Source: Pseudobdellovibrionaceae bacterium (GTDB taxonomy: Bacteria; Bdellovibrionota; Bdellovibrionia; Bdellovibrionales; JAMPXM01). From it: a DNA stretch of 36,703 nt. The position numbers and the translations under genes were made by a program. The notes beneath the pieces were generated by a model. It saw only the letters and a list, made by a program, of their open reading frames with translations, was not told the origin of the DNA and did not search any database. Below, piece after piece: positions 27,201 to 35,908 of the stretch; the stretch's first letter is position 1; the number at the start of each line of letters is the position of its first letter. The stretch is from NCBI GenBank assembly GCA_947462815.1, contig CANHQR010000036.1, positions 1 through 36,703 on the forward strand, written 5' to 3'.

Positions 27201-27737
27201 ATGCCGAAACTCACATCGACGAAATCGACGGCCCAATCGACGCCAGAATCAAGTTCGGGGACTCGCAATTTGAAGTCCCAACGAAGCGCCGACATCCAGG
27301 CAACGAAGAACCCTCAGACTGCGGCAGGCGGAACGTCAAATTCAGCTCGCTGGGTGGAGCCGCGCGAACTCACACGCGATGAGGTGGCCAGCCTCAAAGA
27401 CCTTCTCCTGCGAACTCGCGACGAACATCTGAACCACGTCAGCGGCTTTCGCAGTGAAGGTCTTTCGCCCGGAGGATTGCGCGGTGATGAGGGCGATCTC
27501 GCAAGCGGAGAGATTGATCTGAACTTGCAGATTCGAATCAAGGAGCGCGCCGCACAGATGCTGCCGAAGATCGACCGCGCACTGAGCCGTATCGAGGATG
27601 GCAGCTTCGGGTTGTGCGAAGTTTGCGAAGAGCCGATTGGCCTTGAGCGCTTGCGAGCGCGCCCGGTCACGAGCCTTTGCTTGGCCTGCAAAGAAGAGCA
27701 GGAGCAACGCGAGCGCCTCGAGCCTATTCACGCTTGA
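27201..27737 (+). CDS. DksA/TraR-family transcription regulator with intact zinc finger
   Basis: This 178-residue protein has a disordered Ser/Thr-rich N-terminal tail (about residues 1-50) and a coiled-coil core (RDEVASLKDLLLRTRDEHLNHV). It ends in a complete C4 zinc finger: CEVC near residue 139 and CLAC near residue 160, within SFGLCEVCEEPIGLERLRARP. The second half of the core (QMLPKIDRALSRIEDGS) aligns with the degenerate paralogue upstream. Family members bind RNA polymerase and work with ppGpp; which promoters respond here is not visible. The ATG has a good AGGGGA upstream, and it has its own promoter candidate. The tail is longer than in E. coli DksA (151 aa). Confidence 0.9.
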   Translation: MPKLTSTKSTAQSTPESSSGTRNLKSQRSADIQATKNPQTAAGGTSNSARWVEPRELTRDEVASLKDLLLRTRDEHLNHVSGFRSEGLSPGGLRGDEGDLASGEIDLNLQIRIKERAAQMLPKIDRALSRIEDGSFGLCEVCEEPIGLERLRARPVTSLCLACKEEQEQRERLEPIHA

Positions 27738-27799
27738 GGTGACGCCGACCTTCGTAGAGCTTTTGTCGACGAAGGTCTGGATCCTTCAATCAAATTCAC

Positions 27800-27819
27800 T
27801 TGCCAAAATCACTTGGCAA
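27800..27819. promoter_or_regulatory. Inverted repeat upstream of lon, possible operator
   Basis: TTGCCAA (27800-27806) and TTGGCAA (27813-27819) form a perfect 7-6-7 palindrome, 63 bases after the DksA-like stop and 340 bases before lon. It may be a repressor site or a weak transcript end. The rest of the 421-base gap (27738-28158) shows only the lon ribosome binding site (GGAGG); I see no confident heat-shock promoter. Confidence 0.4.
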
Positions 27820-28158
27820 AATCATTCGCCGGAACGAAGCGCCTGGAGAACCTCGGGCGCTCTTTGTTTGTGGGGCCCGCACGCGAAAGCGTCGATCTCG
27901 TTCTCATCGTCACGAGCTTTGAACGTGCGACAATCTCGTTGAAAGTCCTTCGGCAATTCGCACCAGTTGCAAGCTTCCTCAGCAAGGCCATGTAAATCTG
28001 GCCCGAAGACCTAGGCTTTTTCCCTCAAAATTGGACCTTTGCGCGGTGCTGTCGTCGTAAAGGGATTTTCGTGGTCCTCCGAAAAGCTCCATAGAACAGT
28101 CGATCCCTCATACGACAAGCTGCAGGTCGCAGCCGCTCGAGTGGGTCGCGGAGGTCGC

Positions 28159-30591
28159 ATGGCGTTTGACAATCAGGCTCTCGATATCCCTGAAACACTT
28201 CCGATGTTGCCCGTTCGCGATATTGTGGTGTTTCCCTATATGATTCTGCCTCTCTTCGTCGGACGCGAAGCCTCAATCCGATCTGTTGAGGAAGCCCTGG
28301 GCAAGAATCGCCTGATCTTTTTGGCATCTCAGCGTGAAATCACCGAGGAGAATCCGACGGAGGATTCAATCTACACCGTCGGTACGATTGCGCGGATCAT
28401 GCGCATGCGCAAACTCGCCGACGGACGTGTGAAGATCCTCATTCAAGGGGAGGCCAAGGGCCGCATCACTCGCTTCGTCAAATCATCGCCGAACTTCGAA
28501 GTCGGAGTTGAGCGCGTCGTTGACGAAGACACCAAGTCGACCAGCGCCGATGGTGTCGAGACTGAGGCGCTCATTCGCACAGCTCGTGAGCAGCTCGAAA
28601 AAATCATCGCCCTGGGACGCTCTTTGTCTCCCGATATCCTGTTGATCCTCGACGATGTTCAGGAGCCCGGTCGCCTCGCCGACCTGATTGCCTCGAACCT
28701 CGGACTGAAGGTCGCCGACGCTCAGCGTGTCTTGGAAACCGCCGATCCCAAGGCCCGTTTGAAGTTGGTTTCAGAAATCCTCACGAGCGAGCTCGAAGTT
28801 CTGCAAATGCAAACCAAGATTCGTTCGCAGTCGAGCAATGAAATGAACAAGACGCAGCGAGAATACTTCCTTCGCGAACAAATGCGCGCCATCAAGAATG
28901 AACTCGGCGAACAGGACCAGAAAGGCGAAGAGCTGGAAGAGCTTCGAGAGAAGGTTCGCAACTCTGGAATGCCAGAAACCGTGCTGAACGAGGCGCTGAA
29001 ACAGTTGGGCCGCCTGGAGCGCATGCACCCCGATGCGAGCGAAGCCTCGATGCTTCGAACCTACTTGGATTGGATGGTCGATCTGCCCTGGGGCAAAGCG
29101 ACGGAAGATAACCTCGACCTCGATCGCGCCAAACAGGTGCTCGATGAAGATCACTACGAACTGCAGAAGGCCAAGGATCGTATTCTCGAATTCTTAGCTG
29201 TTCGAAAACTCAAGACCGACTCACGTAAAGGTCCGATTCTTTGCTTCGCAGGTCCTCCGGGCGTAGGCAAGACCTCTCTCGGCAAGTCGATCGCGAGAGC
29301 TATGGGCCGGGAATATTTCCGAGTCGCCCTCGGCGGCGTGAAAGACGAAGCGGAAATCCGCGGTCACCGTCGTACATATGTCGGCGCCATGCCGGGCAAA
29401 ATCGTCCAGGCTCTGAAGCAAGTAAAGACCAAGAACCCCGTGATCGTACTCGATGAGATCGACAAGCTCGGTAGCGATTATCGTGGCGACCCGTCAGCGG
29501 CTATGCTCGAGGTCTTGGATCCCGAACAGAACCATGCGTTCCGCGATCATTACTTGAACGTCGACTTCGATTTGTCGAACGTCTTGTTCATTGCGACGGC
29601 GAACGTGGTGGAGAACATTCCGCCAGCACTTCGGGATCGTATGGAACTGATCCAGATTCCGGGCTACACCGAGAACGATAAGGTGTTGATCACGAAGAAG
29701 CATCTCATCCGTCGCCAAATGGAGACGAATGGTGTCACTGACGACAACATCGAATTCAAAGAAGATGGTATCCGCTACTTGATCTCGGGATATACGCGCG
29801 AAGCTGGTCTTCGCAATCTCGAGCGTGAAGTTGGATCGGTCTGCCGCAAGGTCGCTAAGGGCGTCGTCATGGGTCATAAAGAGAAAGTTGTGGTGACGGC
29901 TGAGAAAGTGGCGGACCTCTTGGGCGCACCGCGATTCATTCGCGACGAGAAGCTGAAGGAAGCTCAAGTCGGCATCGCGACGGGCTTGGCTTGGACTCAA
30001 GCCGGTGGCGAGGTTCTCTACATCGAAGCCTTGAAGATGAAGGGCAAAGGCGGTTTTGTTCTTACGGGTCAAATGGGCGACGTCATGAAAGAGTCCGCTC
30101 AGGCCGCGATGAGTTACGCTCGAGCTCACGCTAAAGAGCTGGGCATCGATGAGGATTGGGTGGATCACTGGCAGGCTCACGTGCACATCCCCGCAGGTGC
30201 TGTACCGAAGGACGGTCCAAGCGCCGGCATCACGATGGCGACGGCGATCATCTCCTTGATGACCGACACGCCAATTCGTGCGGATGTTGCGATGACGGGT
30301 GAGGTGACACTCTCGGGGCGAGTTTTGCCGGTAGGTGGAATTCGCGAGAAGGCGCTGGCGGCTCTGAACCACGGTGTGAAGACTGTCCTGATCCCCTTCC
30401 AAAATCAGAAGGACGTTCAAGATATCCCCGAGGAGTTCCGCCAACAGCTCAACTTTGTCTATGTCGAGCACTTGGATGAAGTGCTGCACATGGCACTCGA
30501 TGAGAAGCTTGGCAAATCCAAGCGCCAGCCAACCAGCAAGGGTGGCACAGGCAAAAAAGGCAAAGACTCAGCTGCTGCTTCAGCCGCTTAA
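28159..30591 (+). CDS. lon: ATP-dependent protease Lon
   Basis: Lon is a cytoplasmic AAA+ protease that degrades damaged and regulatory proteins. From ATG 28159 (GGAGG four bases upstream) the product is 810 aa, with the N-terminal substrate-binding domain starting LPMLPVRDIVVFPYMILPLFVGR. The ATPase domain has Walker A GPPGVGKT (residues 365-372) and Walker B VIVLDEIDKLG. The protease domain has the catalytic Ser688 (DGPSAG) and Lys731 (GGIREK), spaced 43 residues apart as in E. coli Lon. A poly-Ala/Lys tail ends the protein. The frame is open 40 codons upstream, but that part lacks a good start. It is monocistronic with a strong terminator. Confidence 0.97.
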   Translation: MAFDNQALDIPETLPMLPVRDIVVFPYMILPLFVGREASIRSVEEALGKNRLIFLASQREITEENPTEDSIYTVGTIARIMRMRKLADGRVKILIQGEAKGRITRFVKSSPNFEVGVERVVDEDTKSTSADGVETEALIRTAREQLEKIIALGRSLSPDILLILDDVQEPGRLADLIASNLGLKVADAQRVLETADPKARLKLVSEILTSELEVLQMQTKIRSQSSNEMNKTQREYFLREQMRAIKNELGEQDQKGEELEELREKVRNSGMPETVLNEALKQLGRLERMHPDASEASMLRTYLDWMVDLPWGKATEDNLDLDRAKQVLDEDHYELQKAKDRILEFLAVRKLKTDSRKGPILCFAGPPGVGKTSLGKSIARAMGREYFRVALGGVKDEAEIRGHRRTYVGAMPGKIVQALKQVKTKNPVIVLDEIDKLGSDYRGDPSAAMLEVLDPEQNHAFRDHYLNVDFDLSNVLFIATANVVENIPPALRDRMELIQIPGYTENDKVLITKKHLIRRQMETNGVTDDNIEFKEDGIRYLISGYTREAGLRNLEREVGSVCRKVAKGVVMGHKEKVVVTAEKVADLLGAPRFIRDEKLKEAQVGIATGLAWTQAGGEVLYIEALKMKGKGGFVLTGQMGDVMKESAQAAMSYARAHAKELGIDEDWVDHWQAHVHIPAGAVPKDGPSAGITMATAIISLMTDTPIRADVAMTGEVTLSGRVLPVGGIREKALAALNHGVKTVLIPFQNQKDVQDIPEEFRQQLNFVYVEHLDEVLHMALDEKLGKSKRQPTSKGGTGKKGKDSAAASAA

Positions 30592-30618
30592 TTCAAATTC
30601 AAGTTGAGATGGAAGACA

Positions 30619-30648
30619 GAACGCCGCGGAAGCGGCGTTCTTATTTTT
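30619..30648 (+). terminator. Intrinsic terminator after lon
   Basis: A perfect 9-bp stem (GAACGCCGC at 30619-30627 with GCGGCGTTC at 30632-30640) with a GGAA loop is followed by TTATTTTT. It overlaps the 3' end of the convergent minus-strand gene. Confidence 0.95.
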
Positions 30649-31309
30649 GAGCATCGTGATTCTGAAGTTCCAATCGGCGCTCTCGATCAAACTCCAAGAC
30701 ACGAACTAAGGTTTTCAGATCTGCGATTTCCTCTTTGAGAAGAAGGATTTGCTCTTCTTTCTCTTGAAGAATCTGAGTGTAGGCACGTTTAAGTTCGTCG
30801 ACCAATCGTGTCGTCGTGCGAAGCAAAGACTCTTCGGTCGTGTCGTGGGACACGGATGCCTGAGCCACGGGGGAGGGCCCAGCGGCGGGAGCCGGCATCT
30901 CTTGAATCGATGCCGCCGCACCGGCCGGGGGCTGAGTATCCAGATCCCGCCCGACTTTGAGCTCATACGCCGGTTTCCCGATTCCGTCCCGGCCGATGTC
31001 AGGTTTCAAATGCATCTCATGAGAAGCCCGATCGCTCCAAAGCCCCGGTGACACGTGCGAGGCACCAAAGCCCTCCTCATGCAGAGTCGGCTCGGGCAGA
31101 TAATATTTGCCGTTGTCAAAGCGGTGCTCTTGCGCGCCGGCTTTAATTCGGCGGCGAAGAGTTGAAACACTGACTCGATACTTACTCGCGTAATCCGTGA
31201 GAAGCAGCCAGTTTTTTTGAGACTGCGACTTGGCCGCAGCTTTGTTTCGGTTCGAACTCTGGGTTGAACTGGCGGTTGAAAGCGGTGTCGAACTTTGGGT
31301 CGAAGACAT
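30641..31309 (-). CDS. Helix-turn-helix and coiled-coil protein of unknown role
   Basis: I do not recognise the family. Of the 222 residues, 1-30 are Ser/Thr/Gln-rich. Residues about 34-58 (WLLLTDYASKYRVSVSTLRRRIKAG) form a clear helix-turn-helix of the MerR/excisionase-like winged kind, followed by a short wing (HRFDNGKYYLPEP). The middle (about 75-150) is Pro/Ala-rich and probably disordered. Residues about 155-215 are a heptad-like coiled coil (LVDELKRAYTQILQEKEEQILLLKEEIADLKTLVRVLEF), which suggests oligomerisation. A DNA-binding regulator or nucleoid-associated factor is the likely general class. It is divergent from the patatin-like gene (141-base gap), which it might regulate, and convergent with lon. 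Nothing shows its target. Confidence 0.75.
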   Translation of the reverse strand: MSSTQSSTPLSTASSTQSSNRNKAAAKSQSQKNWLLLTDYASKYRVSVSTLRRRIKAGAQEHRFDNGKYYLPEPTLHEEGFGASHVSPGLWSDRASHEMHLKPDIGRDGIGKPAYELKVGRDLDTQPPAGAAASIQEMPAPAAGPSPVAQASVSHDTTEESLLRTTTRLVDELKRAYTQILQEKEEQILLLKEEIADLKTLVRVLEFDRERRLELQNHDAQK

Positions 31310-31450
31310 GTGTCGAGCCTAGGTGGAAGTCGCGCAGGGCTCAAATTTTTTCTGCGCCTCGACCCGAGGTGCGCCGTCGGTTGCGCAGAGCGTTGTTCGC
31401 TTCGGATGCAGGGGGTCGACGCCCGTCGGCGACGGGACTAAACTGAGGCG

Positions 31451-32656
31451 ATGCGGCTGACCGAAAAGAAGAAGCTTGGACTGGTGTTGTCAGGTGGCGG
31501 AATCAAGGCCGCGGCCTTTCATTTGGGAGTGTGCCTCGCACTTCGCGAAAAGGGCTTTCAGTTTGCGGGCGGCACCAAAGAGGAAGTGCAACTTCGCTTT
31601 CCTAACGATGAGATGACCTTCAAAGTCTACGTCGGTTCGAGCGCCGGCTCCTTTGTGTCATCTCTTCTCGCCGCAGGACATTCCGTGGAGTCGATCATCG
31701 ATGCCTTTGAACGCGGCACGGACTCCGATCTCAATCGCATGGCCCAGCGCCGGCGCCTTTTCACGCGTCTTAAGCCGATCACCTATCGCGACATCTTTGC
31801 GATGAATGGCGGCAGTCTTCTCGGCTTCCTGCCCAGCACTCTTCGCCGAAAATCTTTGGTCAGCGGAGGACTTGAGGCCCTGTTAAAGAATGGTTTTAAG
31901 CTCAACGGACTCTTCACCACAAAAAATATTGAGCGCTACATGCGTACAAATGTGTTGAAGGAGAATGATTTCGCCGCACTCGGGGTGCAGCTCTTCGTGA
32001 TCGCCACCCAGCTGAACCACACACGAAAAGCTGTGTTTGGCGCGTTTCCCGAAACCTACAAAGTTAAGAACATCAAGTATGCGAACTTCGCCTCAATTTC
32101 CGAGGCCGTCGCCGCGAGCACAGCTCTCCCGCCCTTTTATGCCCCCTACGGAATCCGCAATCAAAAAGGCAAAGAGTTGTTTTTCTTCGATGGTGAGATT
32201 CGCGACACGCTCTCGACACATGTCGCGGCCGATGCCGGCTGTGATCTGGTGATCGCCTCCTATTCGATCCAGCCCTATCACTACACGCCCGTGATGGGTT
32301 CACTGCACAATTACGGGATCCCGCTCATCATCAACCAGGCGCTCTACCAGGTGATTCAGCAGAAGATCGAGAAACATATCGAGCATCAGCAACAAATATC
32401 GGCGATCATGAGTGCCGTCGACGGATACTTTCGCCAACAAGGCCTCCCCGGCGAACACCGCGACAAGCTCCTCGATATTCTGGCGAAGCGAGTGAACTAC
32501 AAGGCGAATGTCGACTACATCTATATTCATCCTAGCCCAAATGATTATGAGATGTTCTTTGTCGATCACTTCAGCCTGAATCCTGAGATTCTCACGCGAA
32601 TCGTGCAGATTGGCTTTAAGGCGGCCATTCAGGCGCTTCGAAAGCATGATCTATGA
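31451..32656 (+). CDS. Patatin-like phospholipase
   Basis: Patatin-like enzymes are Ser-Asp dyad lipid acyl hydrolases. The oxyanion-hole loop is GGGIKA (residues 15-20, with Ala where the last Gly of GGGxxG is usual). The nucleophile elbow is GSSAG (Ser64) and the catalytic Asp is in DGE (Asp247). No signal peptide is seen, so it is cytoplasmic or exported by another route. At 401 aa it is longer than the core domain; the C-terminal third (about 275-401) is helical and basic, without a recognised domain. In pathogens and predators such enzymes can act as secreted toxins; here a lipid-turnover role is equally possible. It starts GAGGCG-ATG, divergent from the HTH gene. Confidence 0.9.
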   Translation: MRLTEKKKLGLVLSGGGIKAAAFHLGVCLALREKGFQFAGGTKEEVQLRFPNDEMTFKVYVGSSAGSFVSSLLAAGHSVESIIDAFERGTDSDLNRMAQRRRLFTRLKPITYRDIFAMNGGSLLGFLPSTLRRKSLVSGGLEALLKNGFKLNGLFTTKNIERYMRTNVLKENDFAALGVQLFVIATQLNHTRKAVFGAFPETYKVKNIKYANFASISEAVAASTALPPFYAPYGIRNQKGKELFFFDGEIRDTLSTHVAADAGCDLVIASYSIQPYHYTPVMGSLHNYGIPLIINQALYQVIQQKIEKHIEHQQQISAIMSAVDGYFRQQGLPGEHRDKLLDILAKRVNYKANVDYIYIHPSPNDYEMFFVDHFSLNPEILTRIVQIGFKAAIQALRKHDL

Positions 32657-33051
32657 GCTCGACGGCACACGGTCTTCGGAGCCTGAACGGTCACATGATT
32701 TTTCCATCTGAAGGTCGGGGCAATGCTCCAATACGGAAGCACCTCTTGATGACAAATATCAGCTCGTCCACAAGATCTTTTCGCGTCGGACACTTCTTCG
32801 TAGGCCTAAGCCGATCACGTGCTCCATCAGCTCGTTAGCAGCGAAAACTCGACACCCATTGGCTCAAAGTAAGTCGCCTCCAACGACTGTTTGCAGAAGC
32901 TTAAATCATTCCAGAAAACCGACCCCGTTTTTTGGTCTGGCTGTGGTCTGGACTTTGTGGTTTGGGTCACATTGACCTAATCTGGAAGAGCTCCAAGAAA
33001 TGTGAGCCGACCGTATCGTTTTGAGATTGGAGAACTCAAAGGAGGCCAAGC
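32657..33051. other. Leader region of the sulfur/carbamoyl cluster
   Basis: This 395-base gap must contain the promoter of the cluster that follows. It has a short palindrome GGTCA-CAT-TGACC (32965-32977) and a strong AAAGGAGG shortly before the GTG at 33052. A 61-codon frame at 32653-32838 does not look like a gene. No confident -35/-10 pair or terminator for the patatin gene was found. Confidence 0.5.
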
Positions 33052-34269
33052 GTGAGTCAGAGCGCCGCACAGAATTTTGGCCCAGGATCATTAACAGTAT
33101 CATTAACCGGTTCATCGCCAGAAACGACGTCGGATTCCAGCGTCACGGGCCCATCGACCACGGCGAGTGCGACTCAGTTTGCAACCCCTCTCGCTACACT
33201 CCATCCTACGACACCCGCTGCAGATGCTCCCGACTACAAAGTCGCCGGTGTCGCCGGCTCTCACCGGCCCATCTGTAAATCTTGTGTTATGCCGGAAGCG
33301 AAGCCCCACATCGTTTTTGATCACGAGGGTGTCTGTAATCTTTGTCGCGAGTACGAGCAGGAAAAGCAGGTCGAGGCCTCTTCGAAACTCCTCGAATCTG
33401 ATCTTCTGAAGATCTTGGCCAAGCACAAGGGCCAAGGAAAGTACGACGTTCTCGCGATGTGCAGTGGCGGCAAGGACTCGACATCAGCGCTCTACTACAT
33501 GGTGACCCGCTACAAAGTTCGGCCGCTCGCTTTTATGTTCGACAACGGATTTGAAACTCCTGAAGCCATTGCCAACGTCAAGCGCGCGGTCGACAAGCTC
33601 GGCGTCGACTTTATGTTCTTCAAGTCCGGATACATGAAGGAATTGTTCAGCACCCTGCTCAAAACTGATTCCAAAGCCGTGGTCTGTCATCCTTGCTCTT
33701 TGTGGTACATGGATTTGGCCTACGACACAGCGGCTCGCTACGAAATTCCTATTATCATTGCGGGCTGGACAAAGGGTCAGAGCACCACACAGAACGTCAT
33801 GAGCAAATGCGGCTGCAACACCACCCAGCCTGAATTTAAAGAAATGGGTGAGGCCACGAAGCAGTTCATCGAGACCTATATTCGACCCAACCCGCGCTAC
33901 AAGGACTTCCCTACGTCGATGGAAGAGGTCCTAAAGCGGGCGCAAAAGCGACATAAATCGCTGGTTCTCTCGCCGCATTGGTTTCTACCCTTCGATCAGG
34001 AAACTTATGTGGAGACGATTCGGCGCGAGCTCGGCTGGGAGTATCCCAAGTTGAGTTATCCGGGTCGCAGCACGAATTGCGCCCTTAACTTTGTGAGCGT
34101 CGCGAATTCCATGAAGCACTTCGGCTACACGCATTATCACGTCGAGATGAGTAAGCTGATTCGGCAAGGTATTCTGAGTCGTGATGAAGCCCTTCGCGAT
34201 CTTGAATTCAATGTGAAGAAGACGACGCTAAATGAGATCGCATCTCAGCTCAATTACGAGTACAAGTAA
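33052..34269 (+). CDS. Cysteine-rich PP-loop ATPase, N-acetyl sugar amidotransferase/thiolase-like
   Basis: This is an adenine-nucleotide alpha-hydrolase fold enzyme that should activate its substrate as an adenylate. The PP-loop SGGKDS is at residues 138-143. An N-terminal four-Cys zinc-ribbon (C75, C78, C95, C98 in CKSCVMPE...GVCNLC) resembles WbuX/PseA-type N-acetyl sugar amidotransferases. Further cysteines, CHPC (212-215) and CGC (253-255), could hold a metal or [4Fe-4S] cluster or carry persulfide, as in tRNA thiolases. The first about 70 residues are a Ser/Thr/Ala-rich tail, odd for a cytosolic enzyme. GTG 33052 is preceded by AAAGGAGG. The cysteine desulfurase gene follows after 3 bases, so ammonia or sulfur transfer are both possible; sulfur is favoured by context. 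Confidence 0.85.
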   Translation: MSQSAAQNFGPGSLTVSLTGSSPETTSDSSVTGPSTTASATQFATPLATLHPTTPAADAPDYKVAGVAGSHRPICKSCVMPEAKPHIVFDHEGVCNLCREYEQEKQVEASSKLLESDLLKILAKHKGQGKYDVLAMCSGGKDSTSALYYMVTRYKVRPLAFMFDNGFETPEAIANVKRAVDKLGVDFMFFKSGYMKELFSTLLKTDSKAVVCHPCSLWYMDLAYDTAARYEIPIIIAGWTKGQSTTQNVMSKCGCNTTQPEFKEMGEATKQFIETYIRPNPRYKDFPTSMEEVLKRAQKRHKSLVLSPHWFLPFDQETYVETIRRELGWEYPKLSYPGRSTNCALNFVSVANSMKHFGYTHYHVEMSKLIRQGILSRDEALRDLEFNVKKTTLNEIASQLNYEYK

Positions 34270-34272
34270 GGG

Positions 34273-35481
34273 ATGCCGAAATACAGTTCGATCAACTTTG
34301 ATCAGGCGGCCAGCTCGGTCGTAGACCCCCGTGTGGCTGAACGCGTGGCGGAATGTTTTCGAATGGAATTGGCCAACAACTCCTCGATTCATCAAGCCGG
34401 CGTACGTTCCGCGGCTCATCTTGAGAATGCTCGCGAGATCCTGGCGGAGTCGCTGCATTTAAGATCAAGCTTTGAACTTATTTTTTGTTCGGGTGGCACA
34501 GAGGCCAATAATTGGGTTCTGCATGCCTTTCTCGGGAATCAAAAAAGCAGCACAACTTCTCCTCGACCCCATTACATCGTCTCTTCCATCGAACATTCGA
34601 GCATTCGACAGCCGGCAATTTGGATGGCGCGCCAAGGCTGGATTGACCTCGATGAAGCGCCAGTCGATGGCGAAGGCGTGATTCGCATGCAAGATCTCGA
34701 AGCCCTGATTCGGCCTGAAACCAAACTCATTTCCATCATGCATGCCAACAACGAGATCGGTGTGATTCAAGACTTACGCGCGATCGGCGAAATCGCACAA
34801 CGCCACAAAGTGGTCTTTCACACCGATGCCTGCCAAAGCTATTTGAAGACCCCCATCGATGTGCAGGAGGTCCATGTCGATCTGCTGAGTATCAACGCGC
34901 ACAAGTGTCATGGACCGAGAGGTATCGGTGGGCTTTATGTTCGCCGCGAACTCGAAATTGAACCCTGGTTCCGCGGCGGCGGCCAAGAGCGGGGACTCCG
35001 ATCTGGAACTCCGGCCGTGGAACTTGCCGTCGGATTTGCTGAGGCCGTGAAGTGCTGGAGCTCTTGGACCGATGCTCCCCCATCTTCGGCAACCGTGACA
35101 GACTATTTGCGCGAATTACGTGAGCGACTCATCGAGAAGGTTTTGGGAGAACTTCCGATGGCTCGGCTGAATGGGCCCCGATCCGGCCCCGTGCTTCCCA
35201 ATATCGTGAACTTCAGCTTCTTAGGTCTTGAGGCTAAGCCGATCATGCGTCAACTCGACCAAATGGGTTTTGCGACGGCGACTGGCTCGGCCTGTTCGTC
35301 AGGAAAACTCACGACCTCCTACGTCTTACGCGCTCTCGGCCGTCGACACGACGCCCAAGAAGGGCTTCGAATTTCATTCTCAAAGTGGCACACCGCCGAC
35401 CAAGTCGATCGCTTGGCGGCGTCCATCATCCAAGTCGTCAATCGACTTCACGACGAACATGCGCGCTTTAACTCTCAGTAA
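34273..35481 (+). CDS. NifS/IscS-family cysteine desulfurase
   Basis: This PLP enzyme makes a persulfide from L-cysteine. The cofactor lysine is Lys211 (SINAHKCHGPRGIGGLY) and the mobile-loop active Cys is Cys341 (GSACSSGK), both intact. The N-terminal SINFDQAASS, the SGGTEANN segment (73-80), SIEHSS and HANNEIG motifs are standard. Length (402 aa) is normal for group I desulfurases (IscS/NifS). It is 3 bases downstream of the PP-loop gene and upstream of a TusA-like gene, with no IscU or SufU scaffold nearby. This argues for dedicated sulfur donation rather than general Fe-S assembly. An arm of the general IscS function remains possible. Confidence 0.92.
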   Translation: MPKYSSINFDQAASSVVDPRVAERVAECFRMELANNSSIHQAGVRSAAHLENAREILAESLHLRSSFELIFCSGGTEANNWVLHAFLGNQKSSTTSPRPHYIVSSIEHSSIRQPAIWMARQGWIDLDEAPVDGEGVIRMQDLEALIRPETKLISIMHANNEIGVIQDLRAIGEIAQRHKVVFHTDACQSYLKTPIDVQEVHVDLLSINAHKCHGPRGIGGLYVRRELEIEPWFRGGGQERGLRSGTPAVELAVGFAEAVKCWSSWTDAPPSSATVTDYLRELRERLIEKVLGELPMARLNGPRSGPVLPNIVNFSFLGLEAKPIMRQLDQMGFATATGSACSSGKLTTSYVLRALGRRHDAQEGLRISFSKWHTADQVDRLAASIIQVVNRLHDEHARFNSQ

Positions 35482-35620
35482 GATACTCAGGGCTCGTCGC
35501 GCACTAGCGTTTGGAAATTCCCCGAGACAGTGACATCATGAGGAAGACGGCGGAAGTCGTGTTGCGCTTCAAGCTCACAGGCATTGAAGCGAGATTGCTG
35601 AGATCTCATGAGGTCGGACA

Positions 35621-35908
35621 ATGACAGGCGCGGGCAGTCTTCAAGGTGAAACAGCAGCCGACGAAACTCTCGATTTGCGAGGTATTCCCTGTCCACAAAA
35701 TGCCGGCAAAGCTGTCGTCAAACTCAGCACGATGTCCAGCGGCGAAGTCTTATTTGTACAAGTCGACGACGGTGAGCCGGTCGCCAACGTGAGCGCGTCC
35801 GTCGAGGGCGAAGGGCACAAAGTCATCCGACGCCAACGAGAGGGACAATCGAGTTGGAAAATTTGGATTCGAGTTGATGGACAAAACTCTTCGGAGGGCG
35901 AAGCTTGA
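35621..35908 (+). CDS. TusA-like sulfur-carrier protein
   Basis: TusA-family proteins accept a persulfide from IscS and relay it. The 95-residue product has the family fold signature DLRGIPCPQNAGKAVVKL, with the acceptor Cys24 in CPQN (canonical TusA has CPxP, so the second Pro is replaced by Asn), then SGEVLFVQVDDGEPVANVSASVEGEGHKV. Fourteen residues precede the domain, and a Gly/Ser/Glu-rich tail ends it. A 139-base gap separates it from the desulfurase; no other gene is seen in that gap. It ends in a 4-base overlap (TTGA) with the next gene, so the downstream genes are translationally coupled to it. A GAGG lies upstream of the ATG. Confidence 0.85.
   Translation: MTGAGSLQGETAADETLDLRGIPCPQNAGKAVVKLSTMSSGEVLFVQVDDGEPVANVSASVEGEGHKVIRRQREGQSSWKIWIRVDGQNSSEGEA

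Noticed and set aside
27598-27995. Small plus-strand frames after the intact DksA-like gene
   Set aside because: They overlap its zinc-finger coding region out of frame and have no recognisable content.
32653-32838. 61-codon frame overlapping the patatin stop (ATGA)
   Set aside because: The overlap looks attractive, but the product is Ser/Arg-rich with no motif and no ribosome binding site.
35487-35696. 69-codon minus-strand frame between the desulfurase and TusA-like genes
   Set aside because: It is antisense to the TusA-like gene's start and has no ribosome binding site; likely a chance frame.
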